64,000 nucleotides of DNA from NCBI GenBank assembly GCA_022819985.1, contig JAJEGH010000013.1, positions 176,819 to 240,818 of the forward strand, written 5' to 3'. Shown here piece by piece: positions 8,938 through 18,005 of the stretch (positions within the stretch are counted from its first letter, which is position 1; each line of letters opens with the position of its first letter). The position numbers were made by a program, and so were the translations under genes. Below the pieces are notes generated by a model. The model saw nothing but the letters and a program-made list of their open reading frames with translations, ran no database searches and had not been told where the DNA came from. This DNA comes from Alphaproteobacteria bacterium. GTDB lineage: Bacteria; Pseudomonadota; Alphaproteobacteria; Bin65.

Positions 8938-9915
8938 ATGGCGGCAAGAAAATCGGTGAGAGTCGGTACGGCACGGTCCAAACCCGGTGTGTGGACCACG
9001 GGCACGTTGAGGCTTGGCGACTATCCCGACGGACCGATCACCACTCCGGTCAACATCATGTCGGGCAGCGAGCCGGGACCGGTACTGTGGGTGCAATGCG
9101 CCATCCACGGCGGCGAAATCGTCGGCGCCATCGCCCTGCTGCACCTGTTCAAGAAAATCCGGACCGCGCGCATGAAGGGCCACATCGTCGGCATCATGGC
9201 AACGAATGCGACGGCGTTTCGCGCTCAGCAGCGGCTTACCCCCTACGACGGCGAGAACCTGAACCGCCTGTTCCCGGGCATGCCGACGGGCCCGCACTCG
9301 CGGCAGACCGCGGACGTGCTGTTCCGCACCGCGACCGGCGTCGCCGACGCCATGATGGACATTCACTCGGGCGGAATAGAGGCGGTGGTGCCGTTCTACG
9401 GCCTCTATTTCGACGACGGCAGCGCGGCGTCCCAGGAGGCCAGGCGACTGGCCGAATCGGTGGGCTCGGATGTGGTCTGGGCCTCGCGGGATGCCTGGCT
9501 CGACGGTGCCATGTTCGTCAACTTCACCCGCGCCGGTAAACCGGGGGTCATCGTCGAATGCGGCGGCGGCGGATGGCTGACGGAGGAGCATGTGGCCAAC
9601 GTCGCGGGCGCCATCGAAGGCGTGGCAAAGGCCATGGGCATCCTCCCCGGCAAGCCGCCGCGTCGCAAGTCCTATACCGTCGTGCGCGACTGCGATTTGG
9701 TGTTCAACACCAAAGGGGGGTACTTCCTGCCCGCCTTCGACGTCGGCGCGATCGTCAAGAAGAACGCCGTCATCGGCCGCGTCATGGACGCACACGGTGA
9801 GATTGTCGAGGAAATCCGGTCACCCGTCGGCCCCGCTTATCTGGCAGCCCTGGGCAAGCCTTACGCGCCGATTCACTCAGGTGCCATGGTCGCTGAGTGC
9901 ATCGGCGTGGAGTAG
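8938..9915 (+). CDS. succinylglutamate desuccinylase/aspartoacylase-family zinc deacylase, copy 3
   Basis: 325 aa, more divergent member of the family. Motifs: HGGE (H57, E60), ENLNRLFPG, DIHSGG, VIVECGGGGW and the C-terminal TKGGYFLPAFDVG region. The start ATG at 8938 follows GAGGGA by several bases. It differs from copies 1 and 2 in the loops around the zinc site (IHGGE against VHGDE/VHGNE, and DIHS against DFHT), so it may remove a different acyl group. It is the last gene of the plus-strand operon. Confidence 0.87.
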   Translation: MAARKSVRVGTARSKPGVWTTGTLRLGDYPDGPITTPVNIMSGSEPGPVLWVQCAIHGGEIVGAIALLHLFKKIRTARMKGHIVGIMATNATAFRAQQRLTPYDGENLNRLFPGMPTGPHSRQTADVLFRTATGVADAMMDIHSGGIEAVVPFYGLYFDDGSAASQEARRLAESVGSDVVWASRDAWLDGAMFVNFTRAGKPGVIVECGGGGWLTEEHVANVAGAIEGVAKAMGILPGKPPRRKSYTVVRDCDLVFNTKGGYFLPAFDVGAIVKKNAVIGRVMDAHGEIVEEIRSPVGPAYLAALGKPYAPIHSGAMVAECIGVE

Positions 9916-9947
9916 GCGTCGGAGGACTTGCCGGGCAGGATCGATAA

Positions 9948-10001
9948 CCGGCCTGTTTGAGATTCCAGTCTGAACCGTCTCAACCTATTGCGACAGGCCG
10001 G
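9948..10001. terminator. inverted repeat between convergent genes, possible bidirectional terminator
   Basis: CCGGCCTGT at 9948-9956 pairs exactly with ACAGGCCGG at 9993-10001, and a second nested pair GAGA/TCTC lies inside the loop. It sits where the deacylase operon and the livF gene converge, partly inside the livF stop region. There is no U-rich tail, so termination is only inferred. Confidence 0.3.
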
Positions 10002-10713
10002 CACCGAGATAGGCGGCGCGCAGCCGCTTGTCATTCAGCAGAGACTTACTTTCACCCTGTGCAACGATGCGACCGGTATCCAGGACGTAGCCGCGGTCCG
10101 CCATCTGCAGAACTGCTAGCGCATTCTGGTCCGCCATCAGGATAGTGATCCCCTGTTCCCGCAGCTTCTCCAGCGCTCCGAGCATCTCGCGAACCAGCAT
10201 GGGTGCGAGACCCAGAGAGGGCTCGTCGCATAACAGGAGCCGGGGGCGCCCCATCAGTGCGCGAGCGATCGCCAGCATCTGGGCCTCGCCGCCGGACAGA
10301 CTGCCGGCGATCTGTTTTTCGCGCTCGCGCAATCGTGGAAACAGGGCGAAGACCTCGTCCAGATCCGCCGCGAGCGCATCGGGAATCCGGATGCCGATAC
10401 GCGCATAAGCGCCCAGCACCAGATTCTCGCGCACGCTCATGTCGGAGAAGAGCTGCCGGGCCTCCGGAATTGTGCCCAGGCCCATCCGGATGCGCTCTGC
10501 CGGACCAAGCCTGCCGATGCGCCTGCCGAAGAGGGAGATCGTACCGCGTTCCGGCGAATGCACGCCCGCGATGGTCTTGAGGAGCGTACTCTTTCCGGCA
10601 CCGTTAGGCCCCAGGATCGCAACGAACTCGCCCTCATTGACCTCAAGATCGATGGCGTCTAGCACCGCGACCTTGCCGTAACCGGCATGGAGCGCGCTGA
10701 TTTCCAGCATCAC
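9985..10713 (-). CDS. livF: branched-chain amino acid-type ABC transporter ATPase LivF
   Basis: 242 aa ATPase. Walker A GPNGAGKST, signature SGGEAQMLAIARAL, Walker B LLLCDEPSLGLAP and the LivF-specific DQNALAVLQMADRGYVLDTGRIV are all present. Its ATG overlaps the livG stop by four bases. It is the last gene of the livKHMGF operon; LivF and LivG form the ATPase pair. The family also carries aromatic acids and other carboxylates, and the surrounding catabolic genes make such a substrate more likely than leucine. Confidence 0.93.
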   Translation of the reverse strand: MMLEISALHAGYGKVAVLDAIDLEVNEGEFVAILGPNGAGKSTLLKTIAGVHSPERGTISLFGRRIGRLGPAERIRMGLGTIPEARQLFSDMSVRENLVLGAYARIGIRIPDALAADLDEVFALFPRLREREKQIAGSLSGGEAQMLAIARALMGRPRLLLCDEPSLGLAPMLVREMLGALEKLREQGITILMADQNALAVLQMADRGYVLDTGRIVAQGESKSLLNDKRLRAAYLGAGLSQ

Positions 10714-11507
10714 GCCACCCCCAGGTAGGCTTCGATCACATCCGGGTTCCGCGCCACGGCTTCCGGGCGGCCCTGGGCAATGAGCTTGCCAAAATCGAGT
10801 ACCACAAGGCGTTCGGCGAGACCCATGACCAGGCCCATGTCGTGATCGACCACCAACAGCGCGCAGTTGGTTTCGACCGCGATGCTCCGAAGGATGTCTG
10901 ACAGATTCTCCTTCTCGACCTTGTTCAGGCCGGCGCCCGGTTCGTCGAGCAGGACGATCTGCGGGTTTGCCGCCATGGCGCGCGCCACCTCGGCGACCCG
11001 TTGCAGGCCGAGGGGCAGTGATGTCGCGCCTGCGTCGGCATAGTCCGCCAGACCCAGGAGGTTCATCCAGTAGTCGGCGCGTTCGGCGGCCAACCGCTCC
11101 AGACGACCGTGGATCGGCAGGCGAAGCATTGCCGACAACATGCCGCAGCGCCCCGCGCTGTAGGCGCCCATCATGATGTTCTCGCGCAGCGAAAGCTCAC
11201 CGAAAAGGCGGACATTCTGGAAGGTTCTGAGGGCTCCCATGGCACAAGCTCGCTCCGGCGTGAAGGGAGTGACCGTCTCACCCTGAATCAGGATTCTCCC
11301 TTCCGTCGGCACGATTACGCCGGAAATACAGTTGAAGATGGTCGTCTTGCCGGCGCCGTTGGGACCGATCAACCCGACGATCTCTGCCGGCGCCACCGAG
11401 AAGGAGACACCGTCGACAGCGCGCAGGCCGCCGAACTGCACCGAGAGGTTTTCGACCTGCAGAACCAGGTCGCTCACTGGCCTTTCGCTGTCATGCACCG
11501 AGGTCAT
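10710..11507 (-). CDS. livG: branched-chain amino acid-type ABC transporter ATPase LivG
   Basis: 265 aa from the ATG at 11507, which overlaps the permease stop as ATGA; a longer reading frame to 11546 would run into the permease gene and is not preferred. Walker A GPNGAGKTT, ALRTFQNVRLF typical of LivG, a degenerate signature (LPLGLQRVAEVARAM) and Walker B IVLLDEPGAGLN are readable, with VDHDMGLVMGLAERLVVLDFG after it. Confidence 0.93.
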   Translation of the reverse strand: MTSVHDSERPVSDLVLQVENLSVQFGGLRAVDGVSFSVAPAEIVGLIGPNGAGKTTIFNCISGVIVPTEGRILIQGETVTPFTPERACAMGALRTFQNVRLFGELSLRENIMMGAYSAGRCGMLSAMLRLPIHGRLERLAAERADYWMNLLGLADYADAGATSLPLGLQRVAEVARAMAANPQIVLLDEPGAGLNKVEKENLSDILRSIAVETNCALLVVDHDMGLVMGLAERLVVLDFGKLIAQGRPEAVARNPDVIEAYLGVA

Positions 11508-13420
11508 GTTTCGGCCGTCTTGAGGCGAAATCCGTTGCAAATCCATCCCCGGACACGCTCGGATACCCTGCGGGCGTTGCCGTTGGACTGCGCAATGATG
11601 ACTACGATCAGCAACAGGCCGAAGAGCAGGAATTTCAGGCCCGCGCCAGCTTGTGTATCCGCATCGCCGAATACTGTCGTGATAACGGACGGCAGGGCGA
11701 CGACGATCGCGGCGCCGAAATAACTGCCATAGAGCGCCAGGAAGCCGCCAAGCGTGAGAGCAACGATATGTTCGATGCTCGATTTGAAGCTGAAGGGCAA
11801 CGGGTTGGCGATCCCGAGATAGTGAACATACAGGCTGCCGGCGAGACTGGCACAGGCGGCGGCGAAGACGAAGGCGCCGATCTTCAGCCAGACGGCGTTC
11901 GCGCCGCAGGCGCGCGCGGCCAACTCATCCGAGCGGATGGCCAGCAGCGCCCGTCCTACCCGTGAGCGGGTAATGCTGAGCCCGGCGATCAGGCAGAGCA
12001 GGGTCGCCACCAGGATGACCAGGAAGACCTCGTCGTCGGTAAAGAATTGAATCCCTAAAATCTGGAGCGGGGCGATGCCGGGCAGGCCATTCGGCCCGCC
12101 GGTGATGCTGTGCATCTCGCGGGCCAGGGTCTGGAAGATCATCAGGAGGCTAAGGCTTGCCATCGCCAGGTAATAGCCGCGCAGCCGGAAGATGAAGCGC
12201 CCGATGACAAGTGCGAGCAGCCCCGCGAAGACCATGCCGAATGCGATCGCGGCGATGGGCGGCCAGCCTTGTTTCAGGGTCAGATATCCGCTGGCATAGG
12301 CGCCTACCATCATGAAGGTGCCCTGCCCGAGGGAGATCTGGCCGGCAAACCCGGTCAGGAGGACCATGCCGATGACCACGATTGCGGTGATCCCGGCAAA
12401 GAGCGCTGCCGTTTTCCAGGAGGCGGCAAGGATGACGCTTAGCAGCAGCAGGACTCCGACCGCGGCGCCGAAACGGACAAAGTCGTGCCCGCTGAGCCGC
12501 GTGGGCATCAAGCCTGCCGAAAGCACCTCTTCCCGGTTGTCGTCGGCAGCGCCGCGTTGGATCTTCCCGAGCAGACCTTGCGGCCGGACGATAAGCACAG
12601 CGAGCAGCAGTCCGTAGGAGATCGCGTCGGTATAGGCCGAAGATATCAATCCGGCGGCCAGGCTTTCGACCAGGCCAAAGATCAGACCGCCGGCGATCGG
12701 GCCAAATGTGGTGCCGAAACCGCCCAGCGCAGCTGCGGTAAAACCCTTCAGCCCCAGCGCGATACCGATATCGACCTGAGCGAAGGCAATGGGCGCCCAG
12801 ACCGCTCCGCCGAGGCCGCCGAGCAACCCGCCGGCGACGAAAGAGTAGGCACCAAGCCGCTTGTGATCGATGCCAACGAATGAGGCGCCGAGCGGATTGG
12901 ATGCGCCGGCGCGCAGCGCGAGGCCCAGCACTGTGCGATGGAAGAAGAACCACATCGACGCCGTCACCAGCGCAAGCGTGCCGACCAGCCAAAGCTGCTG
13001 GGGAAGGATGGTGACGCCGAAGAGGTCGAGCGGCGCGCTCCCGGTGAAGGCAGGAATGGCGATCGGGTCGGACCCCCATCCCCAGGTCACGGCTCCCTGG
13101 ATCAGGATCGCGAAGCCGATGGTCATGATAATGAGCTGCGCCATGTTGGCGCGCTCGGCGCGCTGAACGGCAAGGACATGCAACCCGCCGCCGACCAGCC
13201 CGCAGACGAGGACGGCAAGCGGCACCGCGAGGATGAGCGGCAATCCCCCGGCGACCAGGAATCCCGTCAGTACGGCCCCCAGCATCGCAAAGTCGCCCTG
13301 GGCGAAATTGATGATGCCGGTACTTCGGCTGATAAGCGAAAAGCCCAGGCCAACGAAGGCGTACAGCGCCCCGTTGGCCAGGCCGGATACGACGATTTGG
13401 CCGAGACTAACGAGATCCAA
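11504..13420 (-). CDS. fused LivH-LivM permease
   Basis: 638 aa membrane protein joining both permeases of a Liv-type importer. Residues about 1-290 are LivH-like (GLGFSLISRSTGIINFAQGD, and FTAAALGGFGTTFGPIAGG); residues about 320-620 are LivM-like (GFAGQISLGQGTFMMVGAY, RSDELAARACG, EHIVALTLGGFLALYG). The two halves are normally separate genes; here they are linked by an about 30-residue hydrophilic joint. The frame opens with TTG at 13420, 31 bases after the binding-protein stop. Confidence 0.9.
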   Translation of the reverse strand: MDLVSLGQIVVSGLANGALYAFVGLGFSLISRSTGIINFAQGDFAMLGAVLTGFLVAGGLPLILAVPLAVLVCGLVGGGLHVLAVQRAERANMAQLIIMTIGFAILIQGAVTWGWGSDPIAIPAFTGSAPLDLFGVTILPQQLWLVGTLALVTASMWFFFHRTVLGLALRAGASNPLGASFVGIDHKRLGAYSFVAGGLLGGLGGAVWAPIAFAQVDIGIALGLKGFTAAALGGFGTTFGPIAGGLIFGLVESLAAGLISSAYTDAISYGLLLAVLIVRPQGLLGKIQRGAADDNREEVLSAGLMPTRLSGHDFVRFGAAVGVLLLLSVILAASWKTAALFAGITAIVVIGMVLLTGFAGQISLGQGTFMMVGAYASGYLTLKQGWPPIAAIAFGMVFAGLLALVIGRFIFRLRGYYLAMASLSLLMIFQTLAREMHSITGGPNGLPGIAPLQILGIQFFTDDEVFLVILVATLLCLIAGLSITRSRVGRALLAIRSDELAARACGANAVWLKIGAFVFAAACASLAGSLYVHYLGIANPLPFSFKSSIEHIVALTLGGFLALYGSYFGAAIVVALPSVITTVFGDADTQAGAGLKFLLFGLLLIVVIIAQSNGNARRVSERVRGWICNGFRLKTAET

Positions 13421-13451
13421 AGTCCTGACCCGTTCGGGCGATTACTCCTTG

Positions 13452-14660
13452 TTATTTTGCAACCGTCCAGCGATTCCCGCGGAAATGCACCAGAATCATG
13501 CCTTGCCTGAGGCTCGGCCCATGATCGGTCGGGCTGAATGTCCAGATGCCCTGGATGCCGGGAACGTCCTTTGTCTTTTCGAGTGCCTCGGTCAGCGCAA
13601 CCGGATCCAGCGCCTTCTTGCCCAGGGACTTGCCCGCCCGCTGGGCCAGCAGGATTCCATCCACCAGCCACGGCGAAAGCGAACTCGGCTCCTTGCCCTT
13701 GTACATCTTCGCGAAGGCGGCGCGGAATCTCATGATTGACGGCCGCAGCGGGTCGCTGTCCGGCAGGTCCGCCAGCACGACCTTCGACGCCGGGAAGACG
13801 ATGTTGTCGACTGCATCGCCGGCCAGCTTGACGAAGCCCCGGTTCTGCAGGTTCGACCCGACCATGATCGGCACATTCATGCCCAGCTGTTTCATCGTCT
13901 TCACGATCAGCGCGCCGGCCGGCGGCGTGATCGCGATGTTCAGAACTGCAGCGGGCTTTGCCGCCCTCATGCGCGTGACCTGAGCGGTGACGTTGGTATC
14001 GGTCGGGGCGTAAAGCTCGGTGCCGAGAACTTCGATGCCTGCGCCGGCCACCGCGCCCTTGAAGATCTTGCCGATGATCTGCCCGAGCGGGCCGTTGTCA
14101 TGGATGACATAAACCCGGTTCAGTTTCTTGTCCTTCAGGTACTTCACGATGAGGGGAATCTGGTCGCCCAGTCCCTGAATACCCTTGAAACTGTACTTCT
14201 TCACCGGCTTGTAGGTGCGTGGCGAGGAGGCGATCGCGAACAGCGGGATCTTCGCCGCCATCACCGTGGGCAGGATCGCAATAGTCTGCGGCGAGCTTCC
14301 GGTGCCGACCATAAGGTTGACCTTGTCCTGGAAGGCGAGCCGGCGTGCGCAGATAACCGCCTGCTGTTCCGACGACTTCACATCACAGATAACCAGCTTG
14401 ACTTTCGCGCCGCCGATGCCGCCCGTGCCGTTCACCATCTCGATGCCGGCCTTCGCGCCTTCGAGCGTCGTTTTTCCGAGCACCGCGCTCGGGCCGGTCA
14501 GGGACATGATATAACCCACCTTGAAATCCTGGGCGCCGACGCTTCCCGGGAAGGCAGCGCCGACAGCCAGTATCGCGGTCGTGGCCAGAGCGGTGCCGAG
14601 GCGCCGCGAATGCCCCATGCCGGGACCTTTCGCAATAGTCAGTTTAGTCAGCTTTGCCAT
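13452..14660 (-). CDS. Liv-type periplasmic substrate-binding protein
   Basis: 402 aa. ATG 14660 is chosen because AAGGAG (14672-14667) lies six bases upstream; an ATG at 14666 abuts it and a far upstream frame start at 14738 lacks a site. A signal peptide with a positively charged N-region (GHSRRLG) and cut near GAQ-DF precedes a Leu/Ile/Val-binding-protein fold (KVGYIMSLTGPSAVLG, GTGSSPQTIAILPTV, YVIHDNGPLGQ). The ligand is unknown. An operator-like palindrome lies 160 bases upstream. Confidence 0.9.
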   Translation of the reverse strand: MAKLTKLTIAKGPGMGHSRRLGTALATTAILAVGAAFPGSVGAQDFKVGYIMSLTGPSAVLGKTTLEGAKAGIEMVNGTGGIGGAKVKLVICDVKSSEQQAVICARRLAFQDKVNLMVGTGSSPQTIAILPTVMAAKIPLFAIASSPRTYKPVKKYSFKGIQGLGDQIPLIVKYLKDKKLNRVYVIHDNGPLGQIIGKIFKGAVAGAGIEVLGTELYAPTDTNVTAQVTRMRAAKPAAVLNIAITPPAGALIVKTMKQLGMNVPIMVGSNLQNRGFVKLAGDAVDNIVFPASKVVLADLPDSDPLRPSIMRFRAAFAKMYKGKEPSSLSPWLVDGILLAQRAGKSLGKKALDPVALTEALEKTKDVPGIQGIWTFSPTDHGPSLRQGMILVHFRGNRWTVAK

Positions 14661-14818
14661 TTTCATCTCCTTGAGACGCGGGTTCTTGTGGCACCTCCGC
14701 AGGACGCCGGCGTCGGGGCGACTCCTGTCGATTTTCATGTCGTTTTTCCACGCGGACTTTCCCGCAACTGCGGCACGCTTTCAGAAAAATCTGCGGCGCA
14801 TTGGAGCGCAGGCGCTTT

Positions 14819-14840
14819 CCTGACCGACTGTTCGTTCAGG
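14819..14840. promoter_or_regulatory. operator-like palindrome A, upstream of the liv operon
   Basis: Contains CTGACCGACTGTTCGTTCAG flanked by C and G, so that 8 of 11 paired positions of the 22-base site are complementary. The same sequence, nearly unchanged, recurs at 17862, 25247 and, with more changes, 20565 and 27124. It is best read as the binding site of a dimeric TetR-type regulator, most simply the one encoded at 20808-21422. Confidence 0.65.
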
Positions 14841-14970
14841 TATCAAATATCACTATGATTGCCTGAACCGTGTCAAGAGGCGAGTGCCAAGCTGGAAAAT
14901 TTTCCGGGCCCGGTCGTTTCCCTGCATTCGCACTGCCGGATCATGGGACAGCGGGCGAAAAGAACCGGCC

Positions 14971-15738
14971 TCAGGCTTCCTCGTAGGGCACGCCCTGCTC
15001 GACCAAGTCCCAGATTCTCTGGGATGCCGGCTGCTGCATCTCCTCCAGCAGGTGGCCGACCAGGCCGGCCGCGCGGGAGACGATCACGAGACCCCGCATA
15101 ATGTCCGGAGGAATGTCCACTTCGGCCATTACCGCGCCCATCGCGGCGGAGGCGTTGATCACCAGTTTCTTTCCCGTTGCCGCGTCGACAGCACCGCCCA
15201 GCATGTACATGGCCTCGATATACGCGCCCTCGGCGCCCTGTTCGGTTGCGATCTCGACCAGGCGCGCGACACGCGGATCGCCGTTCTTGTGCACCGGGTG
15301 GCCGTAGCCGGGTACGAACTTCCCGGCGGCGCGAAACCGTTCGGCGATCGAGCGCGCGACCTCCTTCTTCCTGTCTTCGGGAGCGTCGACGATTTCCGAC
15401 AGCAACGCTGCACAATCGCCGGACGTGCCGGCAAACCGGGAGCCGACTCCGAGGATGCCCGCTGCGAGTGCGCCCTGGAGTGCCTCCGGCGCGCCGAAAT
15501 ATGTCTGGCGCGCGGAAATGGCGGAGGGTGTCAGGCCATGCTCCATGATGGTGATCAGGACGGCGTCGACCACGGCCACCTGCTGCGGCGTCGGCGGCTT
15601 TCCCATCAAGTGGAACAGCATCATCTCGGTGAACGACATCTTGCCGACCAGGTCGCTGCAGAGATCCTTGCCGCGCACCAGGATCCGGTCGATGTCGGTA
15701 AAGCAGAGGTGCGTCACGGGTTCGGACTTCTGTGCCAT
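14971..15738 (-). CDS. short citrate-synthase-like protein (citryl-CoA lyase type)
   Basis: 255 aa, much shorter than citrate synthase (about 430). The C-terminal citrate synthase signature is clear at GYGHPVHKNGDPR, holding the catalytic His and the Asp-Pro-Arg. Upstream, MSFTEMMLFHLMGKPPT and DAVLITIMEHGLTPSAISAR match the family core. Such short proteins are usually annotated citryl-CoA lyase, which splits citryl-CoA into acetyl-CoA and oxaloacetate; here it could also act on another acyl-CoA of the pathway. It follows the CoA ligase gene by 35 bases and is likely co-transcribed. Confidence 0.8.
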   Translation of the reverse strand: MAQKSEPVTHLCFTDIDRILVRGKDLCSDLVGKMSFTEMMLFHLMGKPPTPQQVAVVDAVLITIMEHGLTPSAISARQTYFGAPEALQGALAAGILGVGSRFAGTSGDCAALLSEIVDAPEDRKKEVARSIAERFRAAGKFVPGYGHPVHKNGDPRVARLVEIATEQGAEGAYIEAMYMLGGAVDAATGKKLVINASAAMGAVMAEVDIPPDIMRGLVIVSRAAGLVGHLLEEMQQPASQRIWDLVEQGVPYEEA

Positions 15739-15773
15739 GGCGCCGGTTCTTTCCGCTGTTTCGGGTGTCGCCG

Positions 15774-17099
15774 CTAGTCTTCGGCCTGTGAGTAATCGAC
15801 GAGCTTGGCCTTGTATTCGTCACGGGGCAGGGAACCGTAGGGGACTAGCGTCACCTCCGTCGTCACCACAAGCTTCGAGCGGATCGCAGCAGCGATCCGT
15901 TCGGCCAGCCCGTCCGGTGCTGCGGGGACATCCGGACCGAGTTCCACCGAGACCGGCAGAGGCGGCGACTGCGCCACCCCGCGTTTCCTTGGCACGATGC
16001 GGAAGAAACCGCCGACCTCGGGCAGAAACTCCTTGAGCAGGGCGCCTACCGCCGTCGGAAACAGATTGACGCCACGGACGATCAGCATGTCGTCGGTCCT
16101 GCCGATGCAGCGAATCCGGGGGCTGGTCCTACCGCATGGGCAAGGCTCGGCGTTAACGACGACATGGTCCCTGCTGTTCAGGCGCAGCAGCGGCATGGCC
16201 TCCCGTTCAAGCGCCGTGTAGACGAGTTCGCCCTCCGCTCCGTCTTTCCAGGGAATCGGCTCCCGCGTTTCCGGGTCGACCAGTTCGACGAAGGTGTTGT
16301 CCCGCGCCGAGAAGTGCATGCCGCCGCCATGCTCGCATTCTCCCCAGATCGAGGTGGAGATGTCGCCGATGCCCATCGCTTCCCGCATAACGCAATCGAA
16401 GGCCGCCTCGACCCGCCCGCGAATCAGCGGATCGGCACCGCCCGGCTCGCCCGCGACGGACAGGTTCCTGAGGCCGAGCGACTTCGTGTCGATGCCGTGT
16501 TCGGCGCACCAATCGATCAGATGCAGCGCATAGGACGGCGTGCTGGAGAGCCCGGCATTTCCGGCGCCGAGGTTCTGCATGGCGCTGACCAGGCGCTCGG
16601 TGTTGCCGAGGCCGATCGGAATGACGGTCGCGCCCAGCTTGTCGAAACCGAAATAGGCGCCGCCGGCCACGAAAGGCCCGGCATTGAAAGTGACCACCAG
16701 CCGCTGGCCGGGCCGGAAGCCCGAAGCGTAGTAGGAGCGCGCCGTGTTGGTCGCCCAGCGCTCGATATCGTTCCGGGTCGCCGCAATGTAGGTGGGTGTG
16801 CCGGTGGTGCCGCTGGTCGAGAATACCCGCATGATATCTGCCGGATCGGCCGCCAGATGCTCGCCGAAAGGCGGCGCCTGTTGCTGCGACGCGCGGATCT
16901 CGTCTTTGTCGGTGGCCGGAAGCTCTGCAATCCTGTCGATGCCGCCGACGCTTTCCGGGTTCTCGAAGCCGGCTTCCTTGAGCTTCCGCGCGTAGAACGG
17001 CGAACGCTCGAAGAGATACGAAATCTGCCGCCGAAAGGCTGCATCGTCACGCTTGAACTGATCGTCGAGGGAACGTGCCTCGACCTCAGGGTCGAACAT
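15774..17099 (-). CDS. phenylacetate-CoA ligase-like adenylate-forming enzyme
   Basis: 441 aa, the usual PaaK length. The ATP-binding loop is FSTSGTTGTPTYIAAT, followed by the PaaK-type WGECEHGGGMHF region, and the C-terminal hinge GRTDDMLIVRGVNLFPTAVG. The N-terminus (SLDDQFKRDDAAFRRQISYLFERS) matches the family's leader that positions the first domain. It activates a carboxylic acid, probably aromatic, to its CoA ester using ATP. It sits between the VOC gene and the citryl-CoA-lyase-like gene. Confidence 0.85.
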   Translation of the reverse strand: MFDPEVEARSLDDQFKRDDAAFRRQISYLFERSPFYARKLKEAGFENPESVGGIDRIAELPATDKDEIRASQQQAPPFGEHLAADPADIMRVFSTSGTTGTPTYIAATRNDIERWATNTARSYYASGFRPGQRLVVTFNAGPFVAGGAYFGFDKLGATVIPIGLGNTERLVSAMQNLGAGNAGLSSTPSYALHLIDWCAEHGIDTKSLGLRNLSVAGEPGGADPLIRGRVEAAFDCVMREAMGIGDISTSIWGECEHGGGMHFSARDNTFVELVDPETREPIPWKDGAEGELVYTALEREAMPLLRLNSRDHVVVNAEPCPCGRTSPRIRCIGRTDDMLIVRGVNLFPTAVGALLKEFLPEVGGFFRIVPRKRGVAQSPPLPVSVELGPDVPAAPDGLAERIAAAIRSKLVVTTEVTLVPYGSLPRDEYKAKLVDYSQAED

Positions 17100-17277
17100 C
17101 TCGAACCACCTGTCTTGCCGCCCGGGAAAGCGCTGGTGCGACCCGGGCCGTTTCAGTCACCCCGGGGCGTGACTCCTCCGACGGGAAGGCCATACCGTTC
17201 ACCGGAACGGCGACAAAATCGAGAACATGCACAGCCCGGACGTTTCCGGCAGACCGCCGCCTGACGAGAGAGCCAGG

Positions 17278-17799
17278 TCATTCCGCAGCTACACGTCCTT
17301 TTGCCTTCTGCCACTCCTTCAGGATCTCGTGAGCGTTCTCGACGTGCTCGCCCATGATCTCGTCGTATCTGTCGGTCTTCAGTGTCAGTTCGACGACATA
17401 GCCGTTCGGGTCATGGGTGTAGATGGACTGGAGGAAACCGTGGTCCGACGGGCCGCGGACGCGATAACCGGCCTCTGTCAGCCTTTCCTTGTAGGACAGG
17501 AGGGTCTCCATGTCCGCGACGTTCATCGCCACATGCAGGTCGAAGTCCGACCGCTCGGGGAACAGGGCCTCGTCGAACTCATCGGGTATGTCGAAAAACG
17601 CGACGAAAGAATTGTCGTCCATTTCGAAGAAAATATGCAGCAGATTGATGGGGCGCCCCGTCAGGGTCGCGTTGAGCCAAAGTGTGGACGACAGCCGCAG
17701 GCCGAGAACGTCCTCGTAAAAATGCCGTGTCTCCTCTGCATCCCGGCATCGATAGGCCACATGATTCACGCTCTGGATCGGGTTCCGGTATGGCTGCAT
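17278..17799 (-). CDS. VOC-family protein (glyoxalase/ring-cleavage dioxygenase fold)
   Basis: 173 aa from ATG 17799, with GGAGAG five bases upstream. It contains two beta-alpha-beta-beta-beta modules: SVNHVAYRCRDAEETRHFYEDV at the start and FDLHVAMNVADMETLLSYKERL in the second half, ending in DPNGYVVELT. The His in NHVAY, the His in DLHVAM and the Glu in VVEL are positioned as a 2-His-1-Glu metal site. Size fits a small dioxygenase or isomerase. Operator B lies 63 bases upstream, making this the first gene of a VOC-ligase-lyase operon. Confidence 0.8.
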   Translation of the reverse strand: MQPYRNPIQSVNHVAYRCRDAEETRHFYEDVLGLRLSSTLWLNATLTGRPINLLHIFFEMDDNSFVAFFDIPDEFDEALFPERSDFDLHVAMNVADMETLLSYKERLTEAGYRVRGPSDHGFLQSIYTHDPNGYVVELTLKTDRYDEIMGEHVENAHEILKEWQKAKGRVAAE

Positions 17800-17861
17800 C
17801 GATACTCTCCAAATCGAAAGGATGGCCAAAAGACCCCGGTCGAAGAAAGTCGCCGACTTTT

Positions 17862-17883
17862 CCTGACCGACTGTTCGTTAAGG
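17862..17883. promoter_or_regulatory. operator-like palindrome B, upstream of the VOC gene
   Basis: CTGACCGACTGTTCGTTAAG with flanking C and G, identical to site A except for one base near the end. It lies between the end of the P450 gene and the start of the VOC gene, so it can only serve the latter as a promoter element. Confidence 0.65.
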
Positions 17884-18005
17884 GAAAATTCTGCCTTGCG
17901 CACACCGTGAAGTCAAGAAACGCCACGGCAACAAGCCCACTCCGGAGGGCCGCCAAATTCCGTACAAATCCGGCGGTTCCGCCCCTGCTGACGTACGGTA
18001 TCCCG

